Positions 1-10,935 of a DNA stretch of 64,000 bases are shown here, one piece after another. The notes under the pieces were generated by a model. That model had not been told where the DNA came from. It was given only the letters and a program-made list of their open reading frames with translations, and did no database searches. The translations under genes were made by a program, and so were the position numbers. The stretch comes from Hippophae tibetana (Eukaryota; Streptophyta; Magnoliopsida; Rosales; Elaeagnaceae): assembly GCA_037013495.1 (NCBI GenBank), contig CM072803.1:57053627-57117626 (forward strand), read 5' to 3'. Within the stretch, counting starts at the first letter, position 1; every line of letters starts with the position of its first letter.

Positions 1-207
1 TATATAAGCAAGAACAACAAAAGTGATAGTCATAGTAAGCACATCGACATCAAATACTTGGCTATAAGAGAATGTGTTAAGGAAAATAAAGTGTTTATTG
101 AGCACGTTAGCACTGAGTTGATGATTGCTGATCCTTTGACTAAAGGCATTCCACTAAAGAATTTCAAGTATCATTTAGTAAGAATAGGAATTGATTCTAT
201 AATGTAA
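1..207 (+). pseudogene. Ty1/copia RNase H, C-terminal fragment (partial at window start)
   Basis: Frame 1 is open from the first base to a TAA at 205-207 (68 residues). It reads as the very end of a copia polyprotein: a SKHIDIKYLAIRE segment, then a DPLTKG motif, the usual last landmarks of copia RNase H. The enzyme removes the RNA strand of the RNA:DNA hybrid during reverse transcription in virus-like particles. The fragment has no internal stop, but the rest of the element lies outside the window, so its coding status is unknown. The following 290 bp and an LTR start fit the 3' end of the same element. Confidence 0.85.
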
Positions 208-498
208 ATTTTCATTGTACGTACATTAGTTAATATTAATGAAACTCTTATTCAGTTAGTGTTTTCTCATTAATTTTATACACATATTTTGTTTATTCAT
301 ATATTTTGAGAAAACATACTAAAGTTATGGACCTCGAATAAACATCAGGTTTATTCATTAAGTTGTATGGACTTGAGATGCATAATGCATCATGATACAT
401 GGAAGATAATACTCATTATTAGAGGACATATCGCCATGATTCATGTGTTATATTTCTCATAAGGTTGATTGATAGAATATATGGACCAAGTGGGAGAA
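208..498 (+). other. copia 3' untranslated region with polypurine tract
   Basis: Non-coding stretch between the RNase H stop and the LTR. It ends in AAGTGGGAGAA (488-498), the usual plus-strand primer form of copia elements, directly before the TG that opens the LTR. Confidence 0.6.
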
Positions 499-755
499 TG
501 TTGGTTTTTTCTCTTCAAACTGCTTGGCAACCAACCGAGCAGTAAAGAAGTTGCTCCATAACTTCCATCACTTCATCACCTATGATTTGCAGCCCCTTAA
601 GTAGATGCTCATTTTCTCTTTGATGGATAGAGCACTTGAGGCATGCATATATATATATATATATATATATATTTCAATTTGGTCCCTAAACCTATTCTAA
701 GTGTTGAAAACTGAGAGAAAATTCAATTAATCTTCAGTGAATTATTCTCTGCACC
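499..755 (+). repeat. copia LTR (about 257 bp)
   Basis: It starts TGTTGG right after the polypurine tract and ends near GCACCA. Three bases later TGATATTAGAG (760-770) resembles the initiator-tRNA primer site TGGTATCAGAG at 9 of 11 positions. The LTR therefore has the end of an internal region on its left and a 5'-type primer site on its right. The right boundary is inferred from that site. An (AT)n run lies inside at 647-672. Confidence 0.55.
647..672. repeat. (AT)13 microsatellite
   Basis: Uninterrupted AT dinucleotide run of 26 bp inside the copia LTR. Confidence 0.95.
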
Positions 756-1129
756 ATCGTGATATTAGAGAAAGATTTAGAAGCATCAAACCAAAATGCC
801 CATTATAATTTCCATGTAAGTGGTTGAATTTGATCAATGGTAGAATGTATGTTTTCAATCTATTTTTGCTTCCACTGTATTTAAATTTGCATTCATATGG
901 TTTCCTGAATGTTTTTTGCTCGAATATGATCCAACACAAAAAGCTCAAGGGGGTACTTAATGAAAAGATTCAAGAACCTATGAGAGACATTCTTTTGATG
1001 CATCAAGAAGAGTCAAAGAAGATCCCAACTTTAATCACCAAAATTCATGCAGTTCAAGAAGTTTTAGATTTGAGCCAAGACAATTGCTTGGGCTTGAATT
1101 CTTGACAAAGTTGTTGAGTCCATAGTTGT
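756..1129 (+). other. leader-like stretch after the copia LTR; no recognised gene
   Basis: It follows the PBS-like site. A frame is open from 824 to 1105 (93 codons). Its second half is polar and helix-like (EKIQEPMRDILLMHQEE) and matches nothing I know. It may be a gag remnant or chance; I cannot decide from sequence. Confidence 0.25.
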
Positions 1130-1702
1130 AAGAAAGTTAAAGAGCTGGTTTATTTTGTTGTAGCTTACAAGTAATTCAAAGTTCTTTTAGAGATAGATAC
1201 CATAGACATATTTATGTAATCTTTTTCGATTCTATTCTAGTCAAGATTTGTAGTCAAGTTCGAAAATAATTAAATTCCTAAAATTTAACTACTTGGGTGG
1301 CACACTTTAAGAGATTAGAATCTTGATATGGCTAGCCAAATGCCTTATTTTTGTTGGCTTTTTATTACTCCTTATTTAGTTAGGATTAGTGATTTAATTT
1401 TAAGATATAAATACTAAGTTGGTCGGCCTTATTTGGGAACTTCAGAATAGAATTGTGAGCTTTATATTTCACTTAGTTCTTTGAAAAAATTTGAACTTAT
1501 AAATTATAACCATTTTGGTGTTCATCTATACCTTTAATTCATGGCTCCATTATAGCCATTGGGTCAATTTCTCTTTCATAGATCTATTTTAGCTTTCTTA
1601 AGGTGTGATTTCATTATTGCTGGGTATCTAGACACATTATTGAGGTTCTATAACACGAATTGTTTGTGAGTTTAAAGACTTACTCTATGAGATTCACATT
1701 AG
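1130..1702 (+). repeat. Ty3/gypsy (chromovirus-type) LTR relic, 5' side
   Basis: A TATA-like TATAAATA near 1407, then a leader ending in a TTGTGAGTTTAAAGACTTACTC-type segment, leads into TTAGTATCAGATC (1704-1716). That is a near match to the initiator-tRNA primer site TTGGTATCAGAGC. This order is typical of chromovirus 5' LTRs. The left boundary is a guess; no partner LTR was found in the window. Confidence 0.45.
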
Positions 1703-1716
1703 TTAGTATCAGATCT

Positions 1717-2840
1717 CACGCTTTAAAACTAAATTTCCTATCATTTGTGTTTTCTTTATTTTTATTTTTGTTTCTTGTCATTATCGAATGGTGTTGTTTC
1801 TTGTTTCTTGTTTTATTTTTTCCTTCTAACATTTTTCATTGGAATCTTTGTCCCTTATCATTTCTTAGTTTGTTCTTTTTGTTATTTTTTTCTTACTAGT
1901 TTAAACTTTAAAATCAAAGAAAAAAGTAGATTTATTATTCAAAAAAGAAGTAGAAGAAAGAAATTGTAAGGCTTATGAGTATTGACGATATTTATAAATA
2001 AAGCATCTAAATATAATTTAGTTTCTAAGTTAGTCCTTCAAGAATATTATTAATGTCGAAGAAATTATCAAGCTCCAAATAAACACGTCTAAAGTATATC
2101 TCTATTCTTATGCAAGCTATATTTCATATTAGACACATATAGATATTTTACATATAGGTTCCTTGATCGATCGAGGAAGTAGATTGATTGAGAATCAATC
2201 TACCTTGATTAAAAGTCTTCTCAAAATTAATTTTTAAATGAGATAGATCAATCAAAGTTTAGAGTTCAATTGATCGAGGACTAGATCGATCGAGAATCGA
2301 TCTCATTCAATCTACCTGGTCTCAAATTTTATTTTTTGATACCCTAAATCAATCAAAATTTGATTGGATTTATTGATCATATTTTTATCGTTGCTTGGAT
2401 CGATTGAAAATAGTGTCAATCCATTGACCTTATTAGTTCAATTGATAGAGCGGCGAGGGTTTCAACTTTAAACCTAATTTTTACTTGAGACAAAGTATTT
2501 TATTACTATATTTTCCTTACTTTTTGAAGGTCTTTTAAATGATTTTGTAGATAGACTAGTAATTGAACTTTAACCTAAGGTTTCAACATATTTTATTTAA
2601 ACAAACCTAAACCACACAATTCTATTAACCACATTGCTTTAACTTTTGCAACTTATGCTAGACTCTTTATCTTTTATTAGGGACTTTTATGCAATGGTCC
2701 AAACATTCTCTCTTAGTTTACTTATCAAAGACCAGTTGAGAATAAGTTTTTTTCCTACATCCTCAAGGACAAGGCCAAGGCTAGGCTAATGTCTAAAAAA
2801 AATTAGGGAAAATTTTATTCCTATTAGAAAAGATTAGAAC
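1717..2840. other. no gene seen; GATCGATCGAG-rich block
   Basis: AT-rich and pyrimidine-rich leader-like DNA up to about 2100. From 2160 to 2460 there is a cluster of GATCGATCGAG-type and GATTGATTGAG-type short palindromes, similar in flavour to segments within the Athila-type LTRs at 24449, 30663 and 35871. Short open frames at 1660-1969 are low-complexity Phe/Leu stretches and are not genes. Confidence 0.5.
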
Positions 2841-4740
2841 TAAGAGTTAAGATAGATACTTTCTCTTAGATGTAGGGAGAACCTTTCTATGAGGCTTAGG
2901 ATAGGTTCAAACTATTCCTCACTCAATTCCTCATCATAGCTACCCATTGTAGCTAAAGAACTAGTTATTTTACGATGGTTTGACATAATAGTGTCAGTTC
3001 ATCTATAGGAAAGTTATGGGAGGCACTATAGGTGAGAAAACTACCAAAGAGACTTATAATCTCTTTGAGATGTTGGGTGGTAATTTCCATTAAAAGATCT
3101 CAAAATTGAAAAGGTTTGGAGTTCATTAAATAGACTATAGTATTGAAGAATTGATGCAACTTGCATAGCTAACCAAGTAAGTTGTATTTCTCGCTAATAA
3201 TCCACTCCTAACAAAACAATATGGAGTGTGTAGTATATTGGGACATGGTGCTGATACTTTTCCCTACCAAAGAGAAGTTGTTGTAAGACATGAACATGTT
3301 AACAAAATAGAGGGGTACTAACCAAGACCAACGTATGATCCCAATGTTAGAACCAACAATCTAGGTTGGAAAAATTATCATAATTTCTCTTGGAGGCAAA
3401 AAAATATTTCATTTTCCTATAACTCCAATCAACAAGCCCAACAATACCACCAAAAAGTTCCATGAAATCCTCCTAACTAGGTGTGACAATTTGTCTCGTA
3501 GCTTTATTAGCCAAATAAAACTCAAATCATAGAACCCAAATCAAAGACAAACTAAATTAAATTTGGGAAAAATTTGAGCCAACTCAAATAACCCAAAAAA
3601 ATCGAGCTGGGTTCGAGCTAGTCTATTAGCCTAAAATAAAATTAAAAAAAAAGAAGCTATAACACATCACATGTTAGGCTAAAATTAAAGAAACACATTT
3701 CTTCCCTATCTTTCTTCTTAATTCCCAACCAACTCTTTGCATCTCTAGTAACCAACCACCACCACTCAATTCTATTTGTCCAACAATAGTAGTTGCTCAA
3801 CTCTATTTATATAGTAGAAATCCTACATATACTATTATTTCACTCTTATTCCCGAAGTCCATTGGAACAGGTTAAAATATTTTTTATGCCACCCTAAAAT
3901 GATGTGTTGGTCTTCTTTATATCTAGGAAATAGATATTTGGAGCTCTTTATTCAAATTATGAGTTTCCATGAGAACATGACAACTTTTGAATTTTGCATG
4001 GAAGGGGTTTGATGGCATTTACCTTTGCTAAATTTATTTAGAAATGGACTTTTTGTTTTAAGAACTAGCTTTTTTTTAGCTTATGTTTACTAGTGTTCTT
4101 GTTTTGTAGTTAACTAGTTATTGTAACATAACATGTGTGTGTGAGGAGTTGTAATCTCTTTTTGGACTTTTTTGTGTGCATGAATTGTTCATTTAGTGTT
4201 AATTTATTATTTGTTCAAAATATTTGTTATTGTAATATTATTTTCTTCATTTTTGGTATTTTATGTAATAATGTTTGAGTTAATGAGCTTTAATCATTAA
4301 ACATATCTTTTATTTAAAAGAAGGTTCCATTAACTAAAAAACATGTAATTAAAATTTTGGTTTAGTTTGAGTTGTTGTGTTTGGTTTGGGTTTAGAATCA
4401 ACTTTGTTCGCGTGAAATAAATTTGAATTATGTTAGGGTTAGACCAATTTAAGCTAGGTTAGTTTGAGCTTACTCAAACTAGCCTTGCTCTCACGAATTT
4501 CCAACCCTACTCCCAACATAAAAACTTTGGATGATTACTTGAATTCTTTCATTCAAGTTAGCAAGAACAATAATTCTAAGAATAATCAAAGGTTGGACTC
4601 CTTGAAAGCATATGTGAAAATGATGGAGATACAAGTAAAGCAACTGTCTAAGCATTTGTAGAAGCAAAGGGAAAGAACAATTTATTGATCAAAGCAATAA
4701 GTGAACTGAATAATGTGAGGACATTGAGTTTATTAAAAGT
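2841..4740 (+). pseudogene. Athila-type Ty3/gypsy gag, decayed and split by a hAT-like insertion
   Basis: Athila gag signatures appear in order with many stops and frame changes: a YEA-DRF segment (~2890), a GGTIGEKTTKETYNLFEML segment (~3017-3078, equivalent to the usual 'MxKTPEEAYELIEEM'), and NNLGWKNYHNFSW (~3353-3391, equivalent to 'YNPGWRNHPNFSW'). After a 1,032-bp insertion the gag resumes at 4510 with TLDDYLNSFIQVSKNN and VKQLSKHL, the known region before the protease. Gag is the particle structural protein. The copy is dead. No protease or pol follows, so the element is also truncated after about 4740. Confidence 0.7.
3478..4509. mobile_element. non-autonomous hAT-like DNA transposon, ~1.03 kb
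   Basis: It interrupts the Athila gag. The left end reads TAGGTGTGACAATTTG; the reverse complement of the right end reads TAGGGTTGGAAATTCG, an imperfect terminal inverted repeat. The flanks are CTCCTAAC (3470-3477) and CTCCCAAC (4510-4517), an 8-bp duplication with one mismatch, the length hAT transposases make. Excising it rejoins two recognisable pieces of gag. Subterminal DNA holds repeated GAGCTNG/CTCAAAC-type words, common in hAT elements. There is no transposase, so it must have been moved in trans. Confidence 0.7.
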
Positions 4741-6800
4741 GAAAGTCCTAATGAAAGTCCCCTAAAAAATGTCTTGCTATAAACAATAAACATAGTCGTA
4801 TATGAGAGACGACCCATTATTCTTTTTGATTTGTTTTAATTAATTTTTTTATAATCTTTTTAATGGTAATTATTTACTATTTAATGCTTATTAGTAAAAT
4901 ATTTATGGTTATAATTTTTTTTTCTATTTTTTTCTTTTTTATTATAATTATTTAGTGCTTAGATATTATTTAGTATTAGTTTAGTTATATTATTTTAAAA
5001 AAACAATTGAGCCATGGCATGGCCTATTTATGGATGAGGTAGGGCTCTCAGTTTGAAAATTGGGGCGTAAAGAATTTTGTAGCAATCATTTTGGAGGTTT
5101 TTCATAGATCATTATAAAAAGTTATGTAAGTTGAAGAATACATTAAGGTATTTTATTTTAATTGTATTGGATTATTTACATATTCAATTTTTATGTATCT
5201 TTCTGAATGCTATGTTTGATATACTGGTCATTTATTAAATCTAAGAATGTCTTTCTATGAGATATTAGTTATGTAACCATGTTTGTGAAATATTAATTTA
5301 GGTAAATATTTTTACAAAATAAATTAAGTTTCTTTTTTCATTCAAGATTTCTACAAAAAGTTATTATTGATGATATATTTTTCATAAAAGATTTAAAATC
5401 TAAAAGTTAGAATTTAGGATTTGATTTTGATACCTCGAGTAAATGTTTAAATTGATAGCCCAATAAAAAATATTAATTTATATGGTTTCTTATTTCCTTT
5501 GGAATAAAGCATAATTTAATCTTATCTATCACTAATCTCTACCAAAAGACTTCTATTGAATTGATTAACAATGATCGACATGAATTCTGTTCAACGAATA
5601 CATAAATATATGTATCGCAACAAGTAATATAATGGTAAGAAAAGATTGTTTTCACGGAGGTTATGTTATTAGAAACTAATTTTTAAAACAAAAAAAATAA
5701 AAATCAATATTTTTTTGGTGTTTTTTATATTTTAAGGAAGAAAAATTAAAAGAACTAAAAATAAGTAGCAATAACTAGTTACCTCAGATTTGGAAACTAA
5801 GAAGATATATAAGAAAATATCTAGGAATATTTAATCCTTTAATTTTTTTAAACATGTGAATCCTTAAAATCCCCCCAATATAATTATCAATTAACTACAT
5901 GATCAATTGAATCTAATCTATCATCTATTCCTCTATCAAGTAAACTCTACATTGTGTGACATAATTGGAGGTTATGGATGCTTGTTGCGATGTTGAATGG
6001 AAAGGGCAAATCACTTTACAACATGTGGAAAGACATTTGATCAAGTGACCAACTCAGAATTAACGTTGTGTTGACACGTGGCAAAATGTTGCATCACTAG
6101 GAACATGTGGCGTTGTGTGATTCACGCTCTCTTGCTTGCATGGAATCCACGTGGCATGCCTGGTTAGCTCCCCTGTTTGCTTGGCATCTACGTGGTAACT
6201 TTTGATTCATAAAACAAATCCATTAAAACTCCAAACAAATCCCAATAAAATTCAAAAAATGTATTTTTACTCCGTTTCACTATAATGTTTATATTTTTAT
6301 ATTTTTAGCTCCAAAAATACTAATTTTTGATTAAAATAAAAAAATATTAAATAGAAAAGTGCACTAATGACTCTGCTTTCATAGAGTCATCAAACAGCGA
6401 AATTGATCTCCCCAAAAGACTTTTCATACGAAAAAGGAAAAACAATAATCTTAATTTTTATTTTAATAACTTAATTAATTCTATGCAAACATGATTGACT
6501 AGCTAATAATTTCCATAAATTCTCCATCGAGTATTAATTGTTTATCTGCCTAAAATTATTTGAATCAATTCTATTATATCCTTTAATTTTATGTCATTAG
6601 TTTAGGCTTTTCAAAACCCAAACTATTGTGATAGAATGTTTGGGTTTACTTTTCATGTTTGTTTTTAGGAGATTTGTTGAATTATTTAAAACCAAATAGT
6701 TTCTCTTTAAACTGACCTTGGAAGTATACTTGTCGCATTTTACACATTGATTCATACACTTGCAAGCTATTTTTACAAATAGAAAATTTGTCCATCAGAA
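4741..6800. other. no gene seen; AT-rich, possible gypsy 3' non-coding DNA
   Basis: No frame with recognisable protein. A stretch near 5611-5670 (TATCGCAACAAGTAATAT followed by a CACGGAG word) resembles a non-coding motif frequent near the ends of Athila/Tat elements, but I could not place LTR borders. 6000-6200 holds repeated ACGTGGCA-type words without further structure. Confidence 0.4.
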
Positions 6801-6804
6801 GCCA

Positions 6805-7400
6805 ACTTACAAAGATTGAGAACAATCACAAGGTGTGGGTTTGTTCCTAGTCGCTATTATAATTGGGAGGAGATGAAAATAATCATAAGGAAGACGTTTG
6901 TTCCTAGTCACTATTATAAGAAGGTGCACTAAATGTTGCAAAGACTCACCCAAGGATCTAAGATGGTGAATGAATATGTTAAGGAGATGGAGGTGTCTAT
7001 GATTACGACTTATGTTGAGAAAGATATGAAATCTTCCATGGCATAGTTTTTGAGTGGATTGAACTAAGAAATTTCCACTATGGTAAAGTTGTACCATCAT
7101 GTACCGTTGGAGGATATGGTACAAATAGCCATAATGGTAGAGAGAAAACTCAAAAGGAAGGAAAACCAATCACTACAAAAATTAAGCCCTTCACTCCCAT
7201 GGAGGCTAAATTGGAGGAGGGAAGGTGGAACAACTTCCAAGCATAAAATCGAGCCAACCAAGACTAAGAAAGCAGTGCAATGAAAATATAAAGGTAAAAT
7301 CGAAACCCAACTTTGTATTCATGACATTAAATGTTTTCATTGTCTTGGTTAGGGGCATGTTGCTTCATAATTTCCAAATAAAAGAACCATGATTGCACAT
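6805..7400 (+). pseudogene. chromovirus (Ty3/gypsy) gag, decayed
   Basis: The retrotransposon gag fold is readable through frame changes: an RKTFVPS-type segment (~6890), LQRLTQGSKMVNEYVKEME (~6938-6995), FLSGLN (~7050), a VKLYHHVPLEDMVQIAIMVE segment (7083-7142), then a single CCHC zinc knuckle CFHCLG-GHVAS (about 7335-7370). In the knuckle a stop replaces one residue and the last Cys is lost. Gag packages element RNA. Length and order fit one gag running straight into the pol relic that follows. Confidence 0.8.
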
Positions 7401-10252
7401 TACAATGGTGAGTTGGAGACCAAAAGTGAGAGTGATGATGGAGAAATTCCATCACTCTAGGTTGCTAGTGAGGATGATATGGAGTTTGTAGCTGATGTAG
7501 AGAAACTTGTAGCTAGGCATTCGTTAAGTTCACAAGTCAAGGAAGATGACATGGAGCTAGAGAGGTAGAACGTATTCCATATAAGGCTATATAAATGTAA
7601 CTAGTACTACCCTAGTTGTGAACCAACCTTAAAACACCCTATGCTTTACAAACTACAATGGTTAAATGATAGTGGGAAGGTTAAGGTTACTAAGCAAGTA
7701 CTAGTGTCCTTTCTATTAGGAAGTATAGTGATGAGATCCTATGTAATGTAGGGCCTATATAAGCAAGTCATATTCTATTGGGTAGACCTTGGAAATTTTA
7801 TAGGAGGGTACATGATGGGTTTAGAAGTATTCATTTCCCTAAAATATAACAAATCCACGACTCTTGTATTCATTTCCCTAAAATAAATGTATGATGACAA
7901 AATGAAAATGCAAAGGGATAGTGAGACTAAGGGCTAAAAAAAGTAATGAGTGAGAAAAAGAGTGGAACAAAAGAAAAAAGTGAAAAGAAAAAAAAGAGTA
8001 GGAGAATTGATTGAGGAAATTGATAAAAATAAGGGAAAATTGTTAGAGGAAAAAAAAAGAAATATGTGAGCTTTTATGCTAAGGCTAGTGATATTAAGTG
8101 TTATTTTTGTTCCAATTGGCCAATGATTGTACTTATATAGAATGAGGCTTGTTTTACTAATGAAATTAATGATTCTTTTCCTAGCTTGTTATGTCTTTAT
8201 TGTAGGAATATGACAATATGTTTTCCAAAGATATTCTCAATGGTTTGCAACAATAAGGGGAATTGAGCATCCTATTGATTTCATACCTAGAGCCTCCATT
8301 CCAAACTGACCACCCTATATAAGAAATCTCAAGGAGAGAAAAGAGCTTTAAAAGGAAGTTAAGGAGTACTTGGTAAGGAATATGTAATGGAGAGCATGAT
8401 TCTATGTGTTGTATCAGTGCTACTTTTACCTAAGAAGGATGGATCTAGTAGGATATGTCGTTATTTCTAGGTCGTCAACAATATTATGGTGAATTACATA
8501 CATCCTATTCTTAGGGTAGATCATATGCTTGATAAATTGCATAGTACTAAAATTGATCTAAAAAGTGACCGTTATCAAGTCAGAATGAGAGAGGGTGATG
8601 AATGAATTAAAAAAAACTAAATATGGCATATGTGAATCGTTAGTAAGGCATTTTGGTCTAACTAGTTCTCCTAGCATATTCATGAGATTAATGAATCATG
8701 TACTGCATGTATTTAAAGTAAACAAATTTGATTGTTTATTTTGATGATATTCTAATTTATAGGAAGTGCTTAGATGAACATATTGAACATTTACTTTCCA
8801 TGCTTGATGTTTTGAGAAAGGAAAAGTTGTATGCCAATCTTTAAAAAGGTTCCTTGTATACGGAAAGAGTTGTATTTCTTGGCTATGTTGTTAGCTTAAA
8901 AGGATTTAAGGTTGATAAGGAAAAATGTTGGCTATCAAGGAGTGACCCACACCTAATTCAATTACTATGGTAAGGATTTTTCATGGTTTAGTTAGTTTTT
9001 ATTTTTATTTTGTCAAGGATTTTAGTACACTAATAACACCACTTACTGAAATCATTAAGAAATATATTGGTATTAATAGGAAAAAGAACAAGAAAATGCA
9101 TTTAATTTGATGAAAAAGGTTATGTTCAACACCTTTATTTGCTTTACCTAACTTTTTTAAAACTTTTGAGATTGAGTGTGATGCCTCAGGGATATGTATA
9201 AGAGCTATTTTGTTGCAAAAGAGGCATCTGATTGCATACTTTAGTGAGAATCTAAATGGAGCATCTCTTAACTACCCACCTATTACAAGGTGCTCTATTT
9301 TTTAGTGACATCATTGGAGACTTGGAAACATTACTTATGGCCTGAGGAGTTTTTTATTCACACTGATCATGAATCCTTAAAACACTTGAAAGGTCAAGGT
9401 AAGTTCAATATAAGACATTCCATGTGGATGGATTTCAATGAAACCTTTCCTTAAGTGATCAAGTACAAACAAGGTAAAGAAAATACTATAGATGATGAAA
9501 TATCAAGGATGTATGCTTTAATTTCTACTTTAAATGCAAGGTTATTAGGATTTGACTACATTAAAGATTTGTATGCTAGTGATAATGACTTTGATAGTGT
9601 TTATGAAGCATGTGAAAAAGTTTCCTTTGGTAAATTTTATAGACTAGATGGGTACTTGTTTAGGGAGAACTAACTATGTGTACCTAATAGTTCTATGCAT
9701 GGGTTACTTGTCGAAGAAGCATATGAGGGAGGTTTAATAGTGCATTTTGGTGTTAAAAAGACCTTAGAAACATTACATAAACATTTATTTTGGCCTAATA
9801 TGAAACATGATATAGAAAGAGTATAATCTAGATAAATTACATGTGAACAAGCTAAGTCTAGGGTCTTATAACACAGGCTTTACACAAATTTTCCCATAAC
9901 TAGTGAATTGTGGGTTGATATTCTATGAATTTTGTTTTAGGGTTTCCTAGGTCAAAGAAAAGTAGAGATTCCATTTTATAATTGTTGATGGGTTTTCTAA
10001 GATGATCCATTTAATACCATGTCATAATATTGATGATGCATCTAATATAGCTAACTTTTTCAATAGACAAATAGTAAGATTTCATGGAGTTTTGAAAAGT
10101 ATAGTGTCTTATTGTGATGTGAAATTTCTTAGCTATTTTTGGAAAACTTTGTAGAGCAAATTAGGGACTAAAATATCATTTTCAACTACTTGTCATCCCC
10201 AAACTAACTGGAAAATCAAGGCAGTGAATATAACTTTGTCTACCTTATCATG
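7400..10252 (+). pseudogene. chromovirus pol: protease, RT, RNase H, integrase, decayed and truncated
   Basis: Order of landmarks: a protease-region segment YKLQWLNDSGKVKVTKQVLV (~7650-7710); an RT start with LPKKDGSSRICRYF (~8431) and HPILRVDHMLDKLHSTKIDLKS (~8502-8570); YFDDI-type catalytic box near 8740; KSCMPIF and FLGYVVS equivalents (8820-8900); RNase H ([14 protein letters not shown], ~9362); VIKYKQGKEN (9450-9482); YALISTLNARLLGFDYIKDLY (9513-9580); integrase zinc-finger area (~9720-9850); integrase core with a [18 protein letters not shown] segment (~9985-10025); TCHPQTN (~10190). Stops are frequent. It breaks off at about 10250, so the integrase C-terminus and any chromodomain are missing. 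Confidence 0.85.
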
Positions 10253-10365
10253 GGCCATAATCCACCAAGTGTTTCATCTTGTAAGCCATGACTCAATAAG
10301 TGCACCAAATTCCCCAATAAGTGCTTCATGGTTTAAACAATTCACCAAGTGATCCATAAAACACC
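10253..10365 (-). repeat. inverted ~110-bp piece of chromovirus LTR start
   Basis: The reverse complement of this segment matches 17567-17660 (shared words CACTTGGTGGATT, TGGCTTACAAGATG). At 17567 that sequence leads straight into the LTR. Here it lies in the opposite orientation between the broken integrase and the rest of the LTR. Confidence 0.6.
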
Positions 10366-10389
10366 ATATGCATTGGATATTTTGGTTCT

Positions 10390-10935
10390 ACTTGATTGTC
10401 ATCACCTATGGACTGCGCAAACTTGTAAGGAATTAAAGCACAAGCACTTTTGAAATAAAGAGGTTGATTACTTGCCTATTTAGTATTTATTTTGTCCTTC
10501 TATGATGGACCATTTACCAGTTTTTCTTGTAGGGAATTTTCTTTCTTTATTTGTTATGGGCATGTAAGGAGCTGAGTATCTAGAATTTAATTTTATTATT
10601 TTATTATTTCCCAACAAGATTAATACATTATTCGACACTATAAGCCTATGTATCCTAAGGTGATGAAAAATACTAATAATTTTGTGAGATTTTTCTCTTT
10701 AGTTCTTTCGAGAACTTTTTCTAAACTTATCAAAAACAATCTTATGCTATTCAAACTAGAATTATCACTCATAATCTTTCTCCCTATTCTTAAGTGTGAT
10801 ATCTACCCTTCTTCTTGATAGCTTTGGTCCTCGTCTCCTTTGATATAATGTCTCAAGATCCTTATTCATGTTTGAAATCTTATTTATAATGATCCTAGTA
10901 AATATCTCAACATTAGTCTTTGGGTCTCATTTTTC
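10390..10935 (+). repeat. chromovirus LTR (copy 1)
   Basis: Collinear with 17630-18085: shared stretches include the TTATTTTATTATTTC run, TTTGTGAGA/TTTTCTCTTT, and CTTAAGTGTGATATCTACC. It lies directly after the pol relic, so it is best read as the 3' LTR of that copy. GGTTCGTATCATT near 10944 could be a degenerate primer site and would argue for a 5' role. Borders are approximate. Confidence 0.6.

Noticed and set aside
1660..1969. Phe/Leu-rich frames of 74-79 codons
   Set aside because: Low-complexity pyrimidine-rich leader DNA after a gypsy primer site; no conserved pattern.
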